A model generated the notes under the pieces. It saw only the letters and a program-made list of their open reading frames with translations, was not told where the DNA came from and made no database searches. A stretch of DNA of 26,660 nt from Acanthamoeba lenticulata (taxonomy: Eukaryota; Discosea; Longamoebia; Acanthamoebidae), in assembly GCA_002179805.1 (NCBI GenBank), contig NAVB01001450.1:1-26660 (forward strand), written 5' to 3'. Shown in pieces: positions 10,677 to 20,966 of the stretch. Position 1 is the stretch's first letter. The number at the start of each line of letters is the position of its first letter. A program made the position numbers and the translations under genes.

Positions 10677-12581
10677 ATGGACGGCAAAAGGCTGGCTGAG
10701 GATGACGCCGCGTGGGGTGTGTTCGGAGACAGCGACGCCGATGACGACGGTGTGCCTCCCCCTCTTCCCCAGGAGAACGGAGAGTCTGCTACATCTGCTA
10801 CATTGTCAGAGGCATGGGAGATTTTTGACAATGACGACAACTGCCCTGCACCCGACTTGGAGCTGACACATCAGACAGAGGAAGTGCAAGCGTCAGCACT
10901 CCCGGCCACAACGAGCAGCACCTCCATGCACGCTTCTGCTCCGGCTGCATCCAAATCGCAGCGCTCTCGTCTGGCCGATTTGCTACACAGATTTGCTGAA
11001 GAACACCTCCGGCAAACTTGTCTTGATCTGCGGGAGGTGGGTCAGTCGGCTCTCGCAGAACTGCTCTCCTCCATCTTCGCGCTGTTTGTCGACCCCCAGG
11101 CCGATGCTGAAGTGTTGACGAAGGCGAGGCAACTGAACGACACCGCTTGGGATCGTCTCACACGTGGAGCAGGGTGGGATCACGTGTGCTGGCGCGAGTC
11201 CTTTGTGTTCGCGCAGCTCTTCATCGCCCTAGCGCTTGTCGGTGATCGCCTTCAACCTGCTGGCCAGTCGCCTGCCACTGGTGCCGTTCTCCCTCTGTAG
11301 CGCGCCTCCACCATTGGTGATCCGCTTACCACGAGTTGCCGCAGGACAGATGAGAAACTGCGACAGGCGGTGAAGCACTTGGACATGGCCATCATCATGG
11401 GCGGGCCGGGGGACCTGGTGCAGGCGTTCCTTGAGCAAGTGGAACCGCTCATTGTGGCCACCAGCCGAGCGGCGACACCCTCGTCGCAGGTGCGTCATGG
11501 TCCCATGTGGGCCTCATGAGAGATCTGCGGCTTGCTTACTTCAACTGCATGCCAACACCACAGGACGCGGCTTACTTGCTCGTGCAAGATCTGCCGCGTA
11601 GCAAGCAGGTGCCCGTGATTCAGCACCCCATCGCCCGAGAGGCCCGGCCCACCCTGGCCACCTTCCGCAAGACGTACTTTGACCACCAGCAGCCCGTCGT
11701 AATCACAGGTTCGCACAGGCGAAGGAGGAAAAAGAAAGTGCAGACTTGGCCAACAACACAGCGATTGTTATGCAGGAGCGACGACTGGCTGGCGAGCACT
11801 GGCCAAGTGGCGAGACCTGGCCTACCTCGCGCGTGAATACGGCCACCGCACGGTGCCCGTGGAGATCGGGCGTCCCCTGGATGAGGACGAGCGTGCGAGG
11901 ACCAGCGGCAAGCAGACCTGGAAGGAGAGCGCCGTAACGCTGGGCGACTTCATCGACACCTACCTCCTCCCCAGCAGCCGACACGACCACGCCCGATGCG
12001 CTGCGGCCGCGAGCGATGAGGACGAGAACGATTACGGACTGGCGTTCGAGCAGATCGGGTACTTGGCTCAGCACGCGCTCATCGAGCAGCTGCCGTCGTT
12101 GCAGGACGACTTCACGCCGCCGCCGTACTGTGCGCTGGGCGAGCTGTCCAACATCAACACATGGCTGGGCACGTCGGGCACCGTAACGTCGCTCCACTTT
12201 GACAGCTACGACAACTTCCTCACGCAAGTGGCCGGTTTCAAGTACGTGCGTCTTTACCACCCGAGCCAGACGCCATTCCTCTACCGCGACACCGGCGCTA
12301 AGGGCGCGCCGACGAGCCACGGCGACGACAAGACGCACGCGCAACCTGATGGGGAGGAGAAGGAGGCGATGACCATTTCCGCGCAGACCGCCAAGGCGCA
12401 AGGCAACTTCAGTGCTGTGGTCGATGTCGAGCACCCCGACTGGACGCGGTACCCGCTTCTGCGTGAGGCCGTGTACACGGAGACCATTCTGGGGCCGGGC
12501 GACATGCTCTTTATCCCGCAAAATTGCTGGCACTACGTGCGATCGCTCACCACGTCCTTCTCGCTCAACTTCTGGTTCTGA
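10677..12581 (+). CDS. KDM8: JmjC-domain hydroxylase, KDM8/JMJD5-like
   Basis: Fe(II)/2-oxoglutarate-dependent oxygenase of the JMJD5 family, which in animals is an arginyl hydroxylase with disputed histone demethylase and protease roles, mainly nuclear. Four exons (10677-11241, 11350-11489, 11564-11708, 11776-12581) join in phase to 551 residues. The acidic, low-complexity N-terminus (1-80) is followed by a helical region whose LNDTAWDRL and HLDMAIIMGG segments resemble the JMJD5 N-terminal domain. The catalytic part has the YLAQHALIEQLP segment, iron ligands His424-Phe-Asp426 (SLHFDSYDNF) and His536 (CWHYVRS), plus FKYVRLYHP and the terminal SFSLNFWF typical of the family. An insert with a charged stretch (TSHGDDKTHAQPDG) separates two core strands. 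The start codon lies 104 nt after the upstream VPARP stop, so the promoter must be very short or lie within the end of that gene. Family assignment is firm. Confidence 0.88.
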
Positions 12582-12605
12582 CCTGCCGCCATACTTGATT
12601 TCAGC

Positions 12606-12611
12606 AATAAA
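12606..12611 (+). terminator. AATAAA poly(A) signal of the KDM8-like gene
   Basis: A canonical hexamer lies 25 nt after the stop codon and is followed by an A-rich stretch. Confidence 0.6.
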
Positions 12612-12752
12612 TCCACACAAAGAAGAAAAAAAAGAATCAAAGAAAAGAAAACAGTTTGCCACTTCGCTTTTATCGGGTTCGCGGTCTGTCTCGGGTTGGT
12701 GCACACAAACCCGAAGCTGGTGGCTTTAATATTGGATTGAAGCCAAGCTTTC

Positions 12753-13739
12753 ATGACGATGCGTGTGGTGTCACTTTGCGCTCTGTTTCTGGTCGTCACC
12801 ACTTGTCTTTTAGCTCCGGTCAACGCTGGCGGGGTGGAGGGCGACGCGTTCTTCTTTTGCGCTGGACAGCCCATCACGGCGCACTGGAACGACGTGGCCA
12901 CGGGCAAACTCATCTCCTCAGTTGACACGCCTGTGAGCATTCCCTTCTTCAACGCGCAGGCATCCGTCGTTGACCGCTCGCAGAAGCTCTACCACTACTT
13001 CTGGGCGATTGAAGGGAATGACCACAAGTACACGCTGTTCACGTACTCGTTCGCGTCGGCTCCACTGCGCCTCGTCAGGACCTGCGACTTCACGCTCCCC
13101 ACCAATGTCCTCCAGTGCGCCGTCACGGGCTCGAATGGGAAGGTCTTCTTCACGGCCACCAGGCCTACGTCAGGCGGACTGACGGAGGTCTCGCTGTTCA
13201 CCATCGATACGACGAGCTGCAGCTTGACTACGGTGTCCAACATAAGCGTGTTGCTTCCATTCGGCCCTTCGGAGTGCGTTTATTACGAGCAAGCTGGCCA
13301 CGGCTTCGTGGCGTTCTACAACCTCGAGGCCCTGAGGGACGGCGATCGGCCTTCCCTCGTCTCGCTCGACACACAGGTCTCTGGGACGAGGTCGACAAAG
13401 ACGTACATCTACCCACGCCTGTCCATCTTCTCCCAGGCCCGTTACTCGCACGATCTGGCCAGTGATGGACAAACCGTCTACTGGTTGGGAGCGTCCAGCT
13501 TGCGCAACAGTACGATGGTTTCAATCACGCCGAACGGCGTGGCGACCCAGCTCTCCTCTGTCAACTACTCGCCCAACAAGCTCGTGAGTTACTCGCAAGA
13601 CTCTTTCCTTCTGCTTACCGTGCGAGCTCCCTCCGTGCTGGTAAGCAACACTGGTAAACAGCTTTGGACCAGTGCCCAAGCCATGGAAGACAGTGCTTGC
13701 GCCGCGCTTGGCGGGCTGGCTTTCAGTCCACGCATCTGA
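12753..13739 (+). CDS. Predicted secreted protein of unknown function
   Basis: A single uninterrupted 328-residue reading frame. The N-terminus is a textbook signal peptide: MTMR, a hydrophobic core (VVSLCALFLVVTTCLLA), then a likely cleavage after VNA at about residue 26. The rest has no membrane segment. It is rich in short beta-prone, aromatic and Ser/Thr segments repeated roughly every 40-50 residues (LYHYFWAIEG, YTLFTYSF, KVFFTATR, GFVAFYNLE, TVYWLGASS, SFLLLTVRA), which suggests a beta-propeller-like fold. Possible N-glycosylation sites are the NIS, NST and NYS tripeptides. It has at least seven cysteines, consistent with disulfides. I do not recognise a named family. The lack of introns is unusual beside intron-rich neighbours. 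ATG codons occur at residues 1 and 3; either start would keep the signal peptide. Confidence 0.75.
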   Translation: MTMRVVSLCALFLVVTTCLLAPVNAGGVEGDAFFFCAGQPITAHWNDVATGKLISSVDTPVSIPFFNAQASVVDRSQKLYHYFWAIEGNDHKYTLFTYSFASAPLRLVRTCDFTLPTNVLQCAVTGSNGKVFFTATRPTSGGLTEVSLFTIDTTSCSLTTVSNISVLLPFGPSECVYYEQAGHGFVAFYNLEALRDGDRPSLVSLDTQVSGTRSTKTYIYPRLSIFSQARYSHDLASDGQTVYWLGASSLRNSTMVSITPNGVATQLSSVNYSPNKLVSYSQDSFLLLTVRAPSVLVSNTGKQLWTSAQAMEDSACAALGGLAFSPRI

Positions 13740-13765
13740 TTTTCATTCCGATAAATAACCCAGTC

Positions 13766-13777
13766 GGGATTCGAACC
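13766..13777 (-). promoter_or_regulatory. Orphan Pol III B-box-like sequence upstream of BRF1
   Basis: The minus strand reads GGTTCGAATCCC, a perfect match to the TFIIIC B-box found in tRNA T-arms. It lies about 130 bp upstream of the BRF1 start codon. No full tRNA can be folded around it: the T-stem has mismatches, no A-box is found at the right distance, and the only matching acceptor strand (aaccca) gives a 57-nt unit. It may be a tRNA relic, a lone TFIIIC site or coincidence. Confidence 0.4.
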
Positions 13778-13905
13778 GGCAGTACCCGCCCCCGCCAAAC
13801 GGTTTCTTGGGTTGGTGGTGTCTTGGGTGGTTGGCAAACTCAAGAAGAACAGCAAGGCCGAAGGAAACAAACACACGCGCCCGTGTCTCGAGGTGTGCCT
13901 GCCAG

Positions 13906-16426
13906 ATGCCGCGCTGTCCAAAATGTGGCAGCACCGATTCGGACAGCTATGAAAATTCGCTCATCTGTCTGGCTTGCGGTTGGGTTTGTGCTCATCGCCC
14001 CCGCATTTTTCATTTTCAGTCAATTGATTATTCTCATCTGCAAGCATGGTGTCTAACTTTCCTGATCCTGTTGGGACGACTGCAGGTGCTTGAAGAGAGT
14101 AACATTGTAGTTGAGCAGACCTTCTCCGAAACTGCAGGTGGTAGTTCGGTTGCTGATGGTCAGTTCGTCTCTGCCACGGGCAGCTCCTTCCGCGGGTACC
14201 CGCTTTGCCCACCAGCTTCTTCCCTTATCAGATCCCTCAACCCCCCCCCCATCGAATGACCCAACAGACTTCGTGGTGTTAATCGCGAGTCTCGAGAAAT
14301 CACGCTGGAAAACGCCAAGCGACGGATCAGCAGCATGGCCGGCTCGCTGGGCTTGACGGCCCACCACACTGAGTCCGCCTTCCGCCTGTTCATGCTCGCG
14401 CTGCAGCACAACTTCGTAAGAGGCCGCAAGTCCGAGTACGTCATCTCGTCGTGCCTCTATGTCGTCTGCCGTCGAGAAAAGACCGCTCGTACGCCTGCCT
14501 CTCTACCATCATCAAGCGCATCATCAGCACGGCACCAACACGTGTTTTTCTGCGCATGCGTTGCTGGCGCGCAGACATGTTGATCGACTTTGCCGACGTG
14601 CTGAACGTGCCGCTCTACTACTTGGGCCACACGTTCCTCGACTTTTGCTCGCTGCTCAACCTGCAGCTGCCCGTGATCGACCCCTCGCTCTACATCGAGC
14701 GGTTCGCCGCCAAGCTGGGCTTCGGGGACAAGGCCCATCAGGTGGCCAACACGGCGCTCCGCCTGGTCCAGCGCATGCGGCGCGACTGGATCATCACAGG
14801 TCGCCGACCCGCCGGCATCTGTGGCGCCGGTGCGTTGCCTTTTCTGCTCCCTTTTTCTTTTGTTGTTAACTTTGTTTAATACTTGAATTGAATTGACTTG
14901 AATTTAATTTCTTATGCGTACTGAAATGTTTGGCTTCCTTTTGTGCGGGTGATCACAGCGCTGGTGATCGCTGCGCGCATCCACGGGTTCAAGCGGGACG
15001 TGGAGCAGGTGGTGCGGGTGGTGCGCATATGCGACGTGACCATCAGGAAGCGCCTCACGGAGTTCGAGAGCACGGGCGCGAGCGAGCTGACTCCCGCCGA
15101 GTTCGAGGTGGTGGAGCTCGAGCGCGAGATGGACCCGCCCTGCTTCACGCGCGGCCGCCAGCGCGAAAAGGAGCGCCTGCGCAAGAAAAAGGCCGTCGAG
15201 GCCGCCAAGCAGCGCGACCGCGAAGAGGCCGCCGCAGCCAAGGCCATCAAGCGCAAGGGCCGGAGGCGGGGCGGGCCCACGCTGGGCGACGACGCCACCC
15301 AGCCCGAGAGCAGCATCGGCAGCGTCGGCATAGACGAGGAGGAAGAGGTGCTCAGCAGCGGCCGAGCAAGCAAGCGCCCACGACGAAGCGCAGAGGACGA
15401 CGAGGGCGGGAAGGGCAAGGAGAAGGACGGCGAGGAGGCCGTCAACGGCGGCGATGACGGCGAGGCGCGCCCAAAGGCGGCGGTGGCCCAAAGCGCGGGA
15501 GACATCACGCAGGAGATGGAGGAGGAGATGGCGCGGATGATGGAGCGCAACGAGGTCATGCAGCTCGACGCCGATCTCAACCTCCACGGCGCCGGAGACG
15601 ATGAGGGCGACGAGTTTCCGGCCTCGGCCGGCTTCACGGCCACACAGCAGCAGCAGCAGGCCAGTTCGCAGGCAGCGGCGGCGCCGAGCTCGGCGGCCAC
15701 CGGCTACTGCGCAACCGATGACCCGGCCGAGCAGGTGAAGGACCCGTACTGGCGCGAAGGCGAGCCCTTCTACTGGGAGAACGTCGATGACGATGGCAAG
15801 CTCGAGGAGCTGGACGAGGACGAGCTCGAGGGCTATCTGCGCTCGCCTGACGAGGTCAAGCTCACCACCGAGGTCTGGGAGGAGATGAACAAAGACTGGC
15901 TCGAGGCCTACGAGGAGAAGAAGAAGCAAGAGGCCCTCAAGTGGCCCAACGGCAAGCCGGCTTCAGCCGTGCGTGTCTCACCCCCCTTCCCCCCAAACTC
16001 CTCATCTTGCCGCTTGAGCTTCCCCTGTGGGTGGCCGCATCTGTTCTGATGGTGTCGACACCGACAGACGCGCAAGCGAAGCCGTGGGGTGGGGCCCAAG
16101 GTCATCGCGGCCACGGCAGCAGAGGCTGTGGCATCGACGCTGGCCAAGAAAACGTCGGCCAAGGTCAACTACGACCGCCTCAAGGAAATCCTTTCTGAGT
16201 CTGCCGTCTCCGCAGCCAAGGTACGCGCACTTGCCCCGAGCTCCAATGACGCGTTCTTGTACTCAAGTCTGTCTGTGTGCGGCTTCCTCTCGTTACCGGG
16301 ACGCAGGTACACGACGCCAAGCGCGGATCCGCTGCTGACGATAGTGGTGTCGAAGAAGACTCGCGCCTCGCCCTCAGCGGCTACGACGATGACTACTACG
16401 ATGACTATGGCGACGGTTTCGACTGA
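13906..16426 (+). CDS. BRF1: Transcription factor IIIB subunit BRF1
   Basis: TFIIB-related subunit of TFIIIB, which with TBP and BDP1 recruits RNA polymerase III to tRNA and 5S rRNA genes in the nucleus. Seven exons (13906-13983, 14086-14195, 14268-14488, 14575-14829, 14959-15968, 16068-16220, 16307-16426) close in phase to 648 residues. Residues 1-26 form a zinc ribbon with Cys4, Cys7, Cys21 and Cys24. Two cyclin folds follow (about 70-175 and 180-275) with LENAKRRI, SCLYVVCRREKTAHMLIDF and GRRPAGICGAALVIAARIH. A long charged region comes next. Residues about 500-550 (LEELDEDELEGYLRSPDEV, then TEVWEEMNKDWLEAYEE) match the BRF1-specific TBP-binding homology block II, which separates it from TFIIB. 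The C-terminus is very acidic and Tyr/Asp-rich. The gene is convergent with TRM10, with 197 bp between stops. Confidence 0.93.
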
Positions 16427-16623
16427 CAGTTGCTGCACTTGTGTTTGTCTTTTCCTCTTCTTCTTGTATTGCATAAATGTTGTCGACAACAATGGCAAGT
16501 ATGGGGATAGCGCAACGGCGAAGGCGCGGCACTGCCTGGTCGAGATTCTGGGTTCGACTGCCGTCTTTCGCTGCCTTTCATGGGCACAAGACGCGAATGA
16601 ATTTATGTTTCTTTGGTGTTGGC
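16427..16623. other. Intergenic space between convergent BRF1 and TRM10
   Basis: 197 bases between two stop codons. A T-rich stretch followed by gcataaatg at about 16470 may serve as a weak poly(A) signal for BRF1, and gaatttatg at about 16599 reads as cataaattc for TRM10 on the minus strand. No gene is seen. Confidence 0.5.
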
Positions 16624-18197
16624 TCATGGGGCAGAAGAGGCGCTGTCTGCGGGCCCAGCTGCCTCTTCCTGAGCTGTTGGTTGAGGGTCGACAGAAGATG
16701 TGCTGACGTCAGCGGGTTGGGGTGCGCTGGCCGCGGTGTCACCTTCTTCATCGTCATCGTCATCCTCGTGGTCATCGTCATCGTAATCGTCGCTGGCGCT
16801 AGCTTTGCTCTGTGCGCCCTTTCGCTTGGGCACCACTTCGAGCAACGTCTTTTCCCAGTCGTTCGAGAGCTTGAACTTGAGCAAAATTTCAAACACTGCC
16901 AGGAAGAGAGCAGCCCAGCCCAAGCGTCCATCACCGCAGCCATTCGTTGGTGTTGTTGTTGTTGTTGTCAGCCGACGGAAGAACCAGACAGAGGGCAGTT
17001 GAGGAGCGGAATCCCGTACCGTGGTTGACAGTGAGCACTTTACGCGACGCCATCTTGAGATATTCACCAATGGGCAGCTGTGCCGTCGCGATTCCCTGCT
17101 CCTGCGCTATTTTGTACGTGATTCCCTGCCCGCACAGCACACGATCCACGCCATCAGCTCGAGTGCTCCGCTTTTTCGAGAGAGAGAGAGAGAGAGAGGG
17201 AAAGGGAAAGAGAGAGAGAGAGAGGCAATCGCATAAGCCAGTACCTTGAGCCGGTTGTGGTCAACCAGGCCGCCGATGATGTACACCTTGTCATCTTCTA
17301 GGGTGTGGATGACGTTGGGGGACTCGGCCGTGAGGTACACCAGCTCCTCCTTCCGGAACACATCCATGTAGCCCCTGGAGTCGACCGTGATCTGGTTGTG
17401 TGTAGCGCCCGAGTGAGCGAGAGGGAACGGGAGCGCCAAGAGAAAGAGAGGGGAGAGAGAGAGACAAACGTTTTTCCAGTTCTGGAAACCGGATAGGTCG
17501 TTGCGGAGGCGCTGCTCCGTCTTGCCGCCAAAGGAGGTGAGATGCAACTGGAGGCAGTGCGACGAGTTATTGTTGACGGAGTAGCACCGGGACAACTGGT
17601 TCACGAGACTGCTCACCTCCTGCCCCCCAACCAGCAGCGTAAGTCTATTTATTTATTTGATCAATTTAGAAAAATAATGATGAAATAAATAAATGGTCAA
17701 TAAATAACACATCTTCGAAGCGTTCAAGAAGAACGTACGCGATCAGTCATTTGAGAATCAAAGGAGCAATCGATGATAACCCGCTGAGGCAGGACGACGC
17801 GCTCTCGCTGCAGCTTCTTCTTTTGCTTCCACTTGGACATTGGTGGTTCTTCGCCCTCAGCCAACACGCGGGGGCCGTTTGCCTTGGCCTCCTCCTTAAG
17901 CTTCTTTTGGCGCTCCTTGCGCTGCGCGCGCTGGTACTTCCGCTTCACCTTCATTTCCTCCGCTTTCTTCAACCTTTTCAGTGCCTTCTTCGACATGGGC
18001 TGATCTGGTTGCGCACCAGAGGCACTGGTTTGGGTGGTGGTTCCTTCTTGAGGAGCTTGTGATTCTGCCGTCGTAGTGGCGGACTCGGAGTCTCCCTCAG
18101 TGGAAGCTTCCGACGTGGCCTTGCGCTTCTTGGAGTTAACATCATCGCTCGATGTTTGGGGCGGCTGCATTTCGCCGATGGTGCCCTCCATCTCCAT
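16624..18197 (-). CDS. TRM10: tRNA (guanine(9)-N1)-methyltransferase TRM10
   Basis: SPOUT-family methyltransferase that methylates N1 of the purine at position 9 of tRNA using S-adenosylmethionine. Five minus-strand exons (18197-17739, 17619-17470, 17391-17245, 17125-17020, 16895-16624) join in phase to 377 residues. Residues 1-75 are acidic and Ser/Thr-rich, followed by a very basic Lys-rich helix (about 75-125) expected to contact tRNA. The catalytic domain (about 135-310) has VIIDCSFD, then [25 protein letters not shown], the [22 protein letters not shown] core with the family's general-base Asp, and [11 protein letters not shown]. The C-terminal 60 residues form an Asp/Glu-rich tail. The upstream in-frame TTG of the longer frame was passed over for ATG 18197. 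Introns 2 and 3 are rich in CT repeats. Confidence 0.92.
17179..17222. repeat. GA/CT microsatellite in a TRM10 intron
   Basis: Two GA dinucleotide runs broken by gggaaagggaaag. On the transcribed (minus) strand this is a long polypyrimidine tract within intron 3 of TRM10, upstream of its acceptor. A shorter related GA/GAGG stretch lies in intron 2 at about 17414-17465. Confidence 0.85.
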
Positions 18198-18364
18198 CGT
18201 GCCCGACAAAAAGAAGATTAATCGGGACAAAGAGTACGCCCTTTTTGTTTTTTCTTTTCTTTTCTTGTTTGTGGTTAAGGTGGCGCTTTAGGAGTGCCTG
18301 TACGTACAACAGAGCAGACTCTGGCCGTCACCAGCGCAGGAGACGAGGTAAGGACCTATCGAGG
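18198..18364. promoter_or_regulatory. Divergent promoter region of TRM10 and the TMTC gene
   Basis: Only 167 bases separate the two divergent start codons. A pyrimidine-rich run (ttttgttttttcttttcttttc) at about 18242-18268 is the most distinctive element. No TATA box is evident. Confidence 0.5.
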
Positions 18365-20758
18365 ATGGCCACGAAGGAGGCCCTGAACAAGAGGCACAAG
18401 GACGGAAGGAAAGAGGAAACGATTCCACCCAATCAAGATGACCTCAAGAAGCACATCTCATCTTCTCCGATTTCCTCATCTTCGGCTCATGCGAAGCACA
18501 CCAATCATTTCTTCTCCTCCGACACTTCTTCACGGTTGCCAATGAGAGGTTGGTGGCACGAAGTTATGGGTGGCCTTCATTCTGTAAAATGGAATTGGTC
18601 GGGAGCTAGGTTGACAGTACCGCTGTGGTTGATTGCTCCTATCGTGGCCTTCCTCGTCTTCTCCAATGGTCTTTATGGTGGTTTGGTTTTTGATGACAGT
18701 GAGGTGGTGGGCCGCAATCCGGACGTGCGCGGCACCAACCCTTACATGGATATGTGGTGGAACGATTACTGGGGAAATCGCATCAACGAAGAGGGAGTAT
18801 GGACGTGCAAGGTACCTTAAACAAAGCTGCGTCGATTTTTCTTATGAATTCATCTCATCTTCTCCCTGCAGTCGTACAGGCCGGTAACGGTGACAACTCT
18901 CAGGTGGAACTTCATGATCCATGGAGAAAGCACGTTTGGGTACCACCTCGTGAATGTGCTGCTCCACAGCGCGTGCACTCTGCTCCTCTATTTTGTGGGT
19001 CTTGAGATCTTTCGTGGGGACCGTGGCATGAGCGTGCTTGCGGCGCTCCTCTTCGCCACTCACCCGATCCACACGGACGCTATCTCCTCGATCGTGGGGC
19101 GAGCTGAGGGGCTTTATGGACTCTTTTACCTGCTGTCCTTCTTAGCTTATATACAGTGCGCGTCTCCTCGAGGCACGTCATGGGGCTGGTACTCGGTCTA
19201 TGTGCTGTGCTTCCTCCTGTCGGTTCTCTCCAAAGAGATGGGCCTGATGGTGCTGGCCAACTGTTGGGCTTGGGACCTCCTCTACAACTTCGACTGCTGG
19301 TCCCTGGTGGCGTCCTTCTTCTTTGCAGGCAAGCGAGCTGCTGCGGTGGCCGAAGGCGGGAAGCGTGAGACGTGGCGAACCGTTGTCGACCGTTTCGTCC
19401 CCTTGTTGTGGCGCACCTTTGCGACGACCGTGGTGGGGGCCGTGTTCATGATCCACCGCAAGTGGTGGGTGGGCAGCTTCGCCGACCTCAAGATGCAGAT
19501 CCAGCACAACCCGATCGCCTTTGCCGAGGGCCAGGAGAAGTGGCTCACCATCTTCTACCTCCACTTCAAGTATCTGTGGCTGCAGCTGTGGCCGGCCTAC
19601 CTGTCCTGCGACTACTCCATGGCGTGTGTTCCCATGGTCTCCTCGCTCGCCGATCCTCGTAACCTGCTCACGCTCCTCACCTACACCGGCCTCGTTGTTT
19701 TCCTCGTCTTGTCCATTCGCTCCCAGCGCTGGCACGCCGTGTTGCTGGTGTCGCTGTCCTGGTATATCGTGCCCTTCATCCCTGCCAGCCAAGTGCTCTT
19801 CCAACCGGGCACAGTCATTGCCGAGCGTGTGCTCTACATTCCGTCAATTGGCATATGCTTCTTGATCAGCTGGATCCTGTTTACCGCCTGGCGTCAAGGC
19901 TATCTCACCAAAGAGGTGTTCCTCACCGTGTGCCTCCTCCTCTTGTTGGCCTACTCGGCCCGTACCCTGGCCCGCAACCCCGACTGGCACTCGCAGATAT
20001 CCCTCTTCAAGTCCGCCTCGGAGGTGTGCCCTGGGAGTGGCAAGGCCCGCTACAACTACGCGGCCGAGCTGGAGATGGCCCACCACGAAGCTGAGGCTGA
20101 GGAGCAGTACATGATTTCCGCCGCCGTGTCTGACTCGTACACGTCATCTCTCGGAAGGCTGGGCAAGATATGGCTCAAACGAGGCAACCTCACCCGCTCG
20201 TTGGAGTACTACGCGGGTATCGTCAACCGGGAGCCCAAGATCTACCATGAGTTTGCCTGGCACGACGCGGCCTACATACTCTGGCAGTTGGGCGATGTCC
20301 AGAGGGCAGTGACCTTCTACCTCTTCGCCGCTACGATCACACCCAGGGGAGACTCGATGGAAGGCGACGCCGAGACGAATTTAGGCTGCCTTCTGCTGTC
20401 CGAGGGTACCATTACCCCAGGCTCCCTTTCTCCCTTTCCTCCTGTATGAAGAAGGCAAAGTGAACTCACTCTGTCTCTTGACCCCTTGTCTTGTCCAGGC
20501 AATCTCACTCAAGCAATCCCTTACCTCGAAAGGGCGCGCAACATCAGACCCGACGACGACTCCATCAACAACAACCTCGGTGTGGCCTACTACATGCAGA
20601 ATCGGATCCCTGAGGCGCTGGAACTCTTCACCAAGGCCGCGGGGCGGGCCACAGTGCGCACACTGGTGCCTACCGACAACCTGCGGCGCTTGAAGATGGC
20701 CATCCAGGACCCCTCCTACCACCCCACCATCACCTACTCGGTCATCATTCGGCCCTGA
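18365..20758 (+). CDS. TMTC-type O-mannosyltransferase with TPR repeats
   Basis: Multi-pass ER membrane protein resembling animal TMTC1-4, which transfer mannose to luminal beta-strands such as those of cadherins. Three exons (18365-18811, 18872-20405, 20499-20758) give 746 residues. The N-terminal 80 residues are a polar cytosolic tail. The first membrane segment (APIVAFLVFSNGLYGGLVF) is followed by the luminal FDDSEVV motif, whose acidic pair is the expected catalytic feature of this GT-C fold. Next come NPDVRGTNPYMDMWWNDYWG and SYRPVTVTTLRWNF, both diagnostic. About nine further hydrophobic segments run to about residue 520. The rest has TPR-like repeats (ARYNYAAELE, SLGRLGKIWLKRG, NLGVAYYMQNRIPEALELF). 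Animal TMTCs have more TPRs, so this is a short version. A protist substrate is unknown. Confidence 0.88.
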
Positions 20759-20966
20759 AGATGATGTTCCTTCACATCTCCACACACACACGCACACACA
20801 AATACATAACACCTCCTCCCCCTCCCAGTGGCTGTCTCTCTCGCGAGGGAGTTGGTTTATTCTCTCCAGTCGTCTGGCGAAGACACCACCAGCAGCAGCG
20901 ACCAACGCGTGGTTGGGGAGGTGGCAAAAGTAGAGAGATGTTATATATGTACAGCCGTGGGGCGGC
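20759..20966. other. Intergenic space between convergent TMTC and SH3 genes
   Basis: 208 bases holding both 3' ends. It contains a CA-rich stretch (cacacacacgcacacacaaatac at about 20781) and ttattt-like AT-rich sequence. No coding gene is seen. Confidence 0.5.
20856..20861 (-). terminator. AATAAA poly(A) signal of the SH3-domain gene
   Basis: The minus strand reads AATAAA about 105 nt after the stop codon of the SH3/coiled-coil gene. Confidence 0.5.

Noticed and set aside
10256..10840. Minus-strand 194-residue frame across the VPARP/KDM8 junction
   Set aside because: It overlaps two well-supported plus-strand genes, is low complexity and shows no recognisable domain.
13744..13801. A tRNA gene on the minus strand around the B-box match
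   Set aside because: Only the T-loop fits. The T-stem has two mismatches, no D-arm or A-box lies at normal spacing, and the only complementary acceptor strand gives a unit of about 57 nt.
14904..15929. Long minus-strand frame opposite BRF1 exon 5 (341 residues)
   Set aside because: It is Leu/Ala/Val-rich as expected from the antisense of Glu/Lys/Ala codons in a GC-rich exon. The plus strand encodes clear BRF1 motifs.
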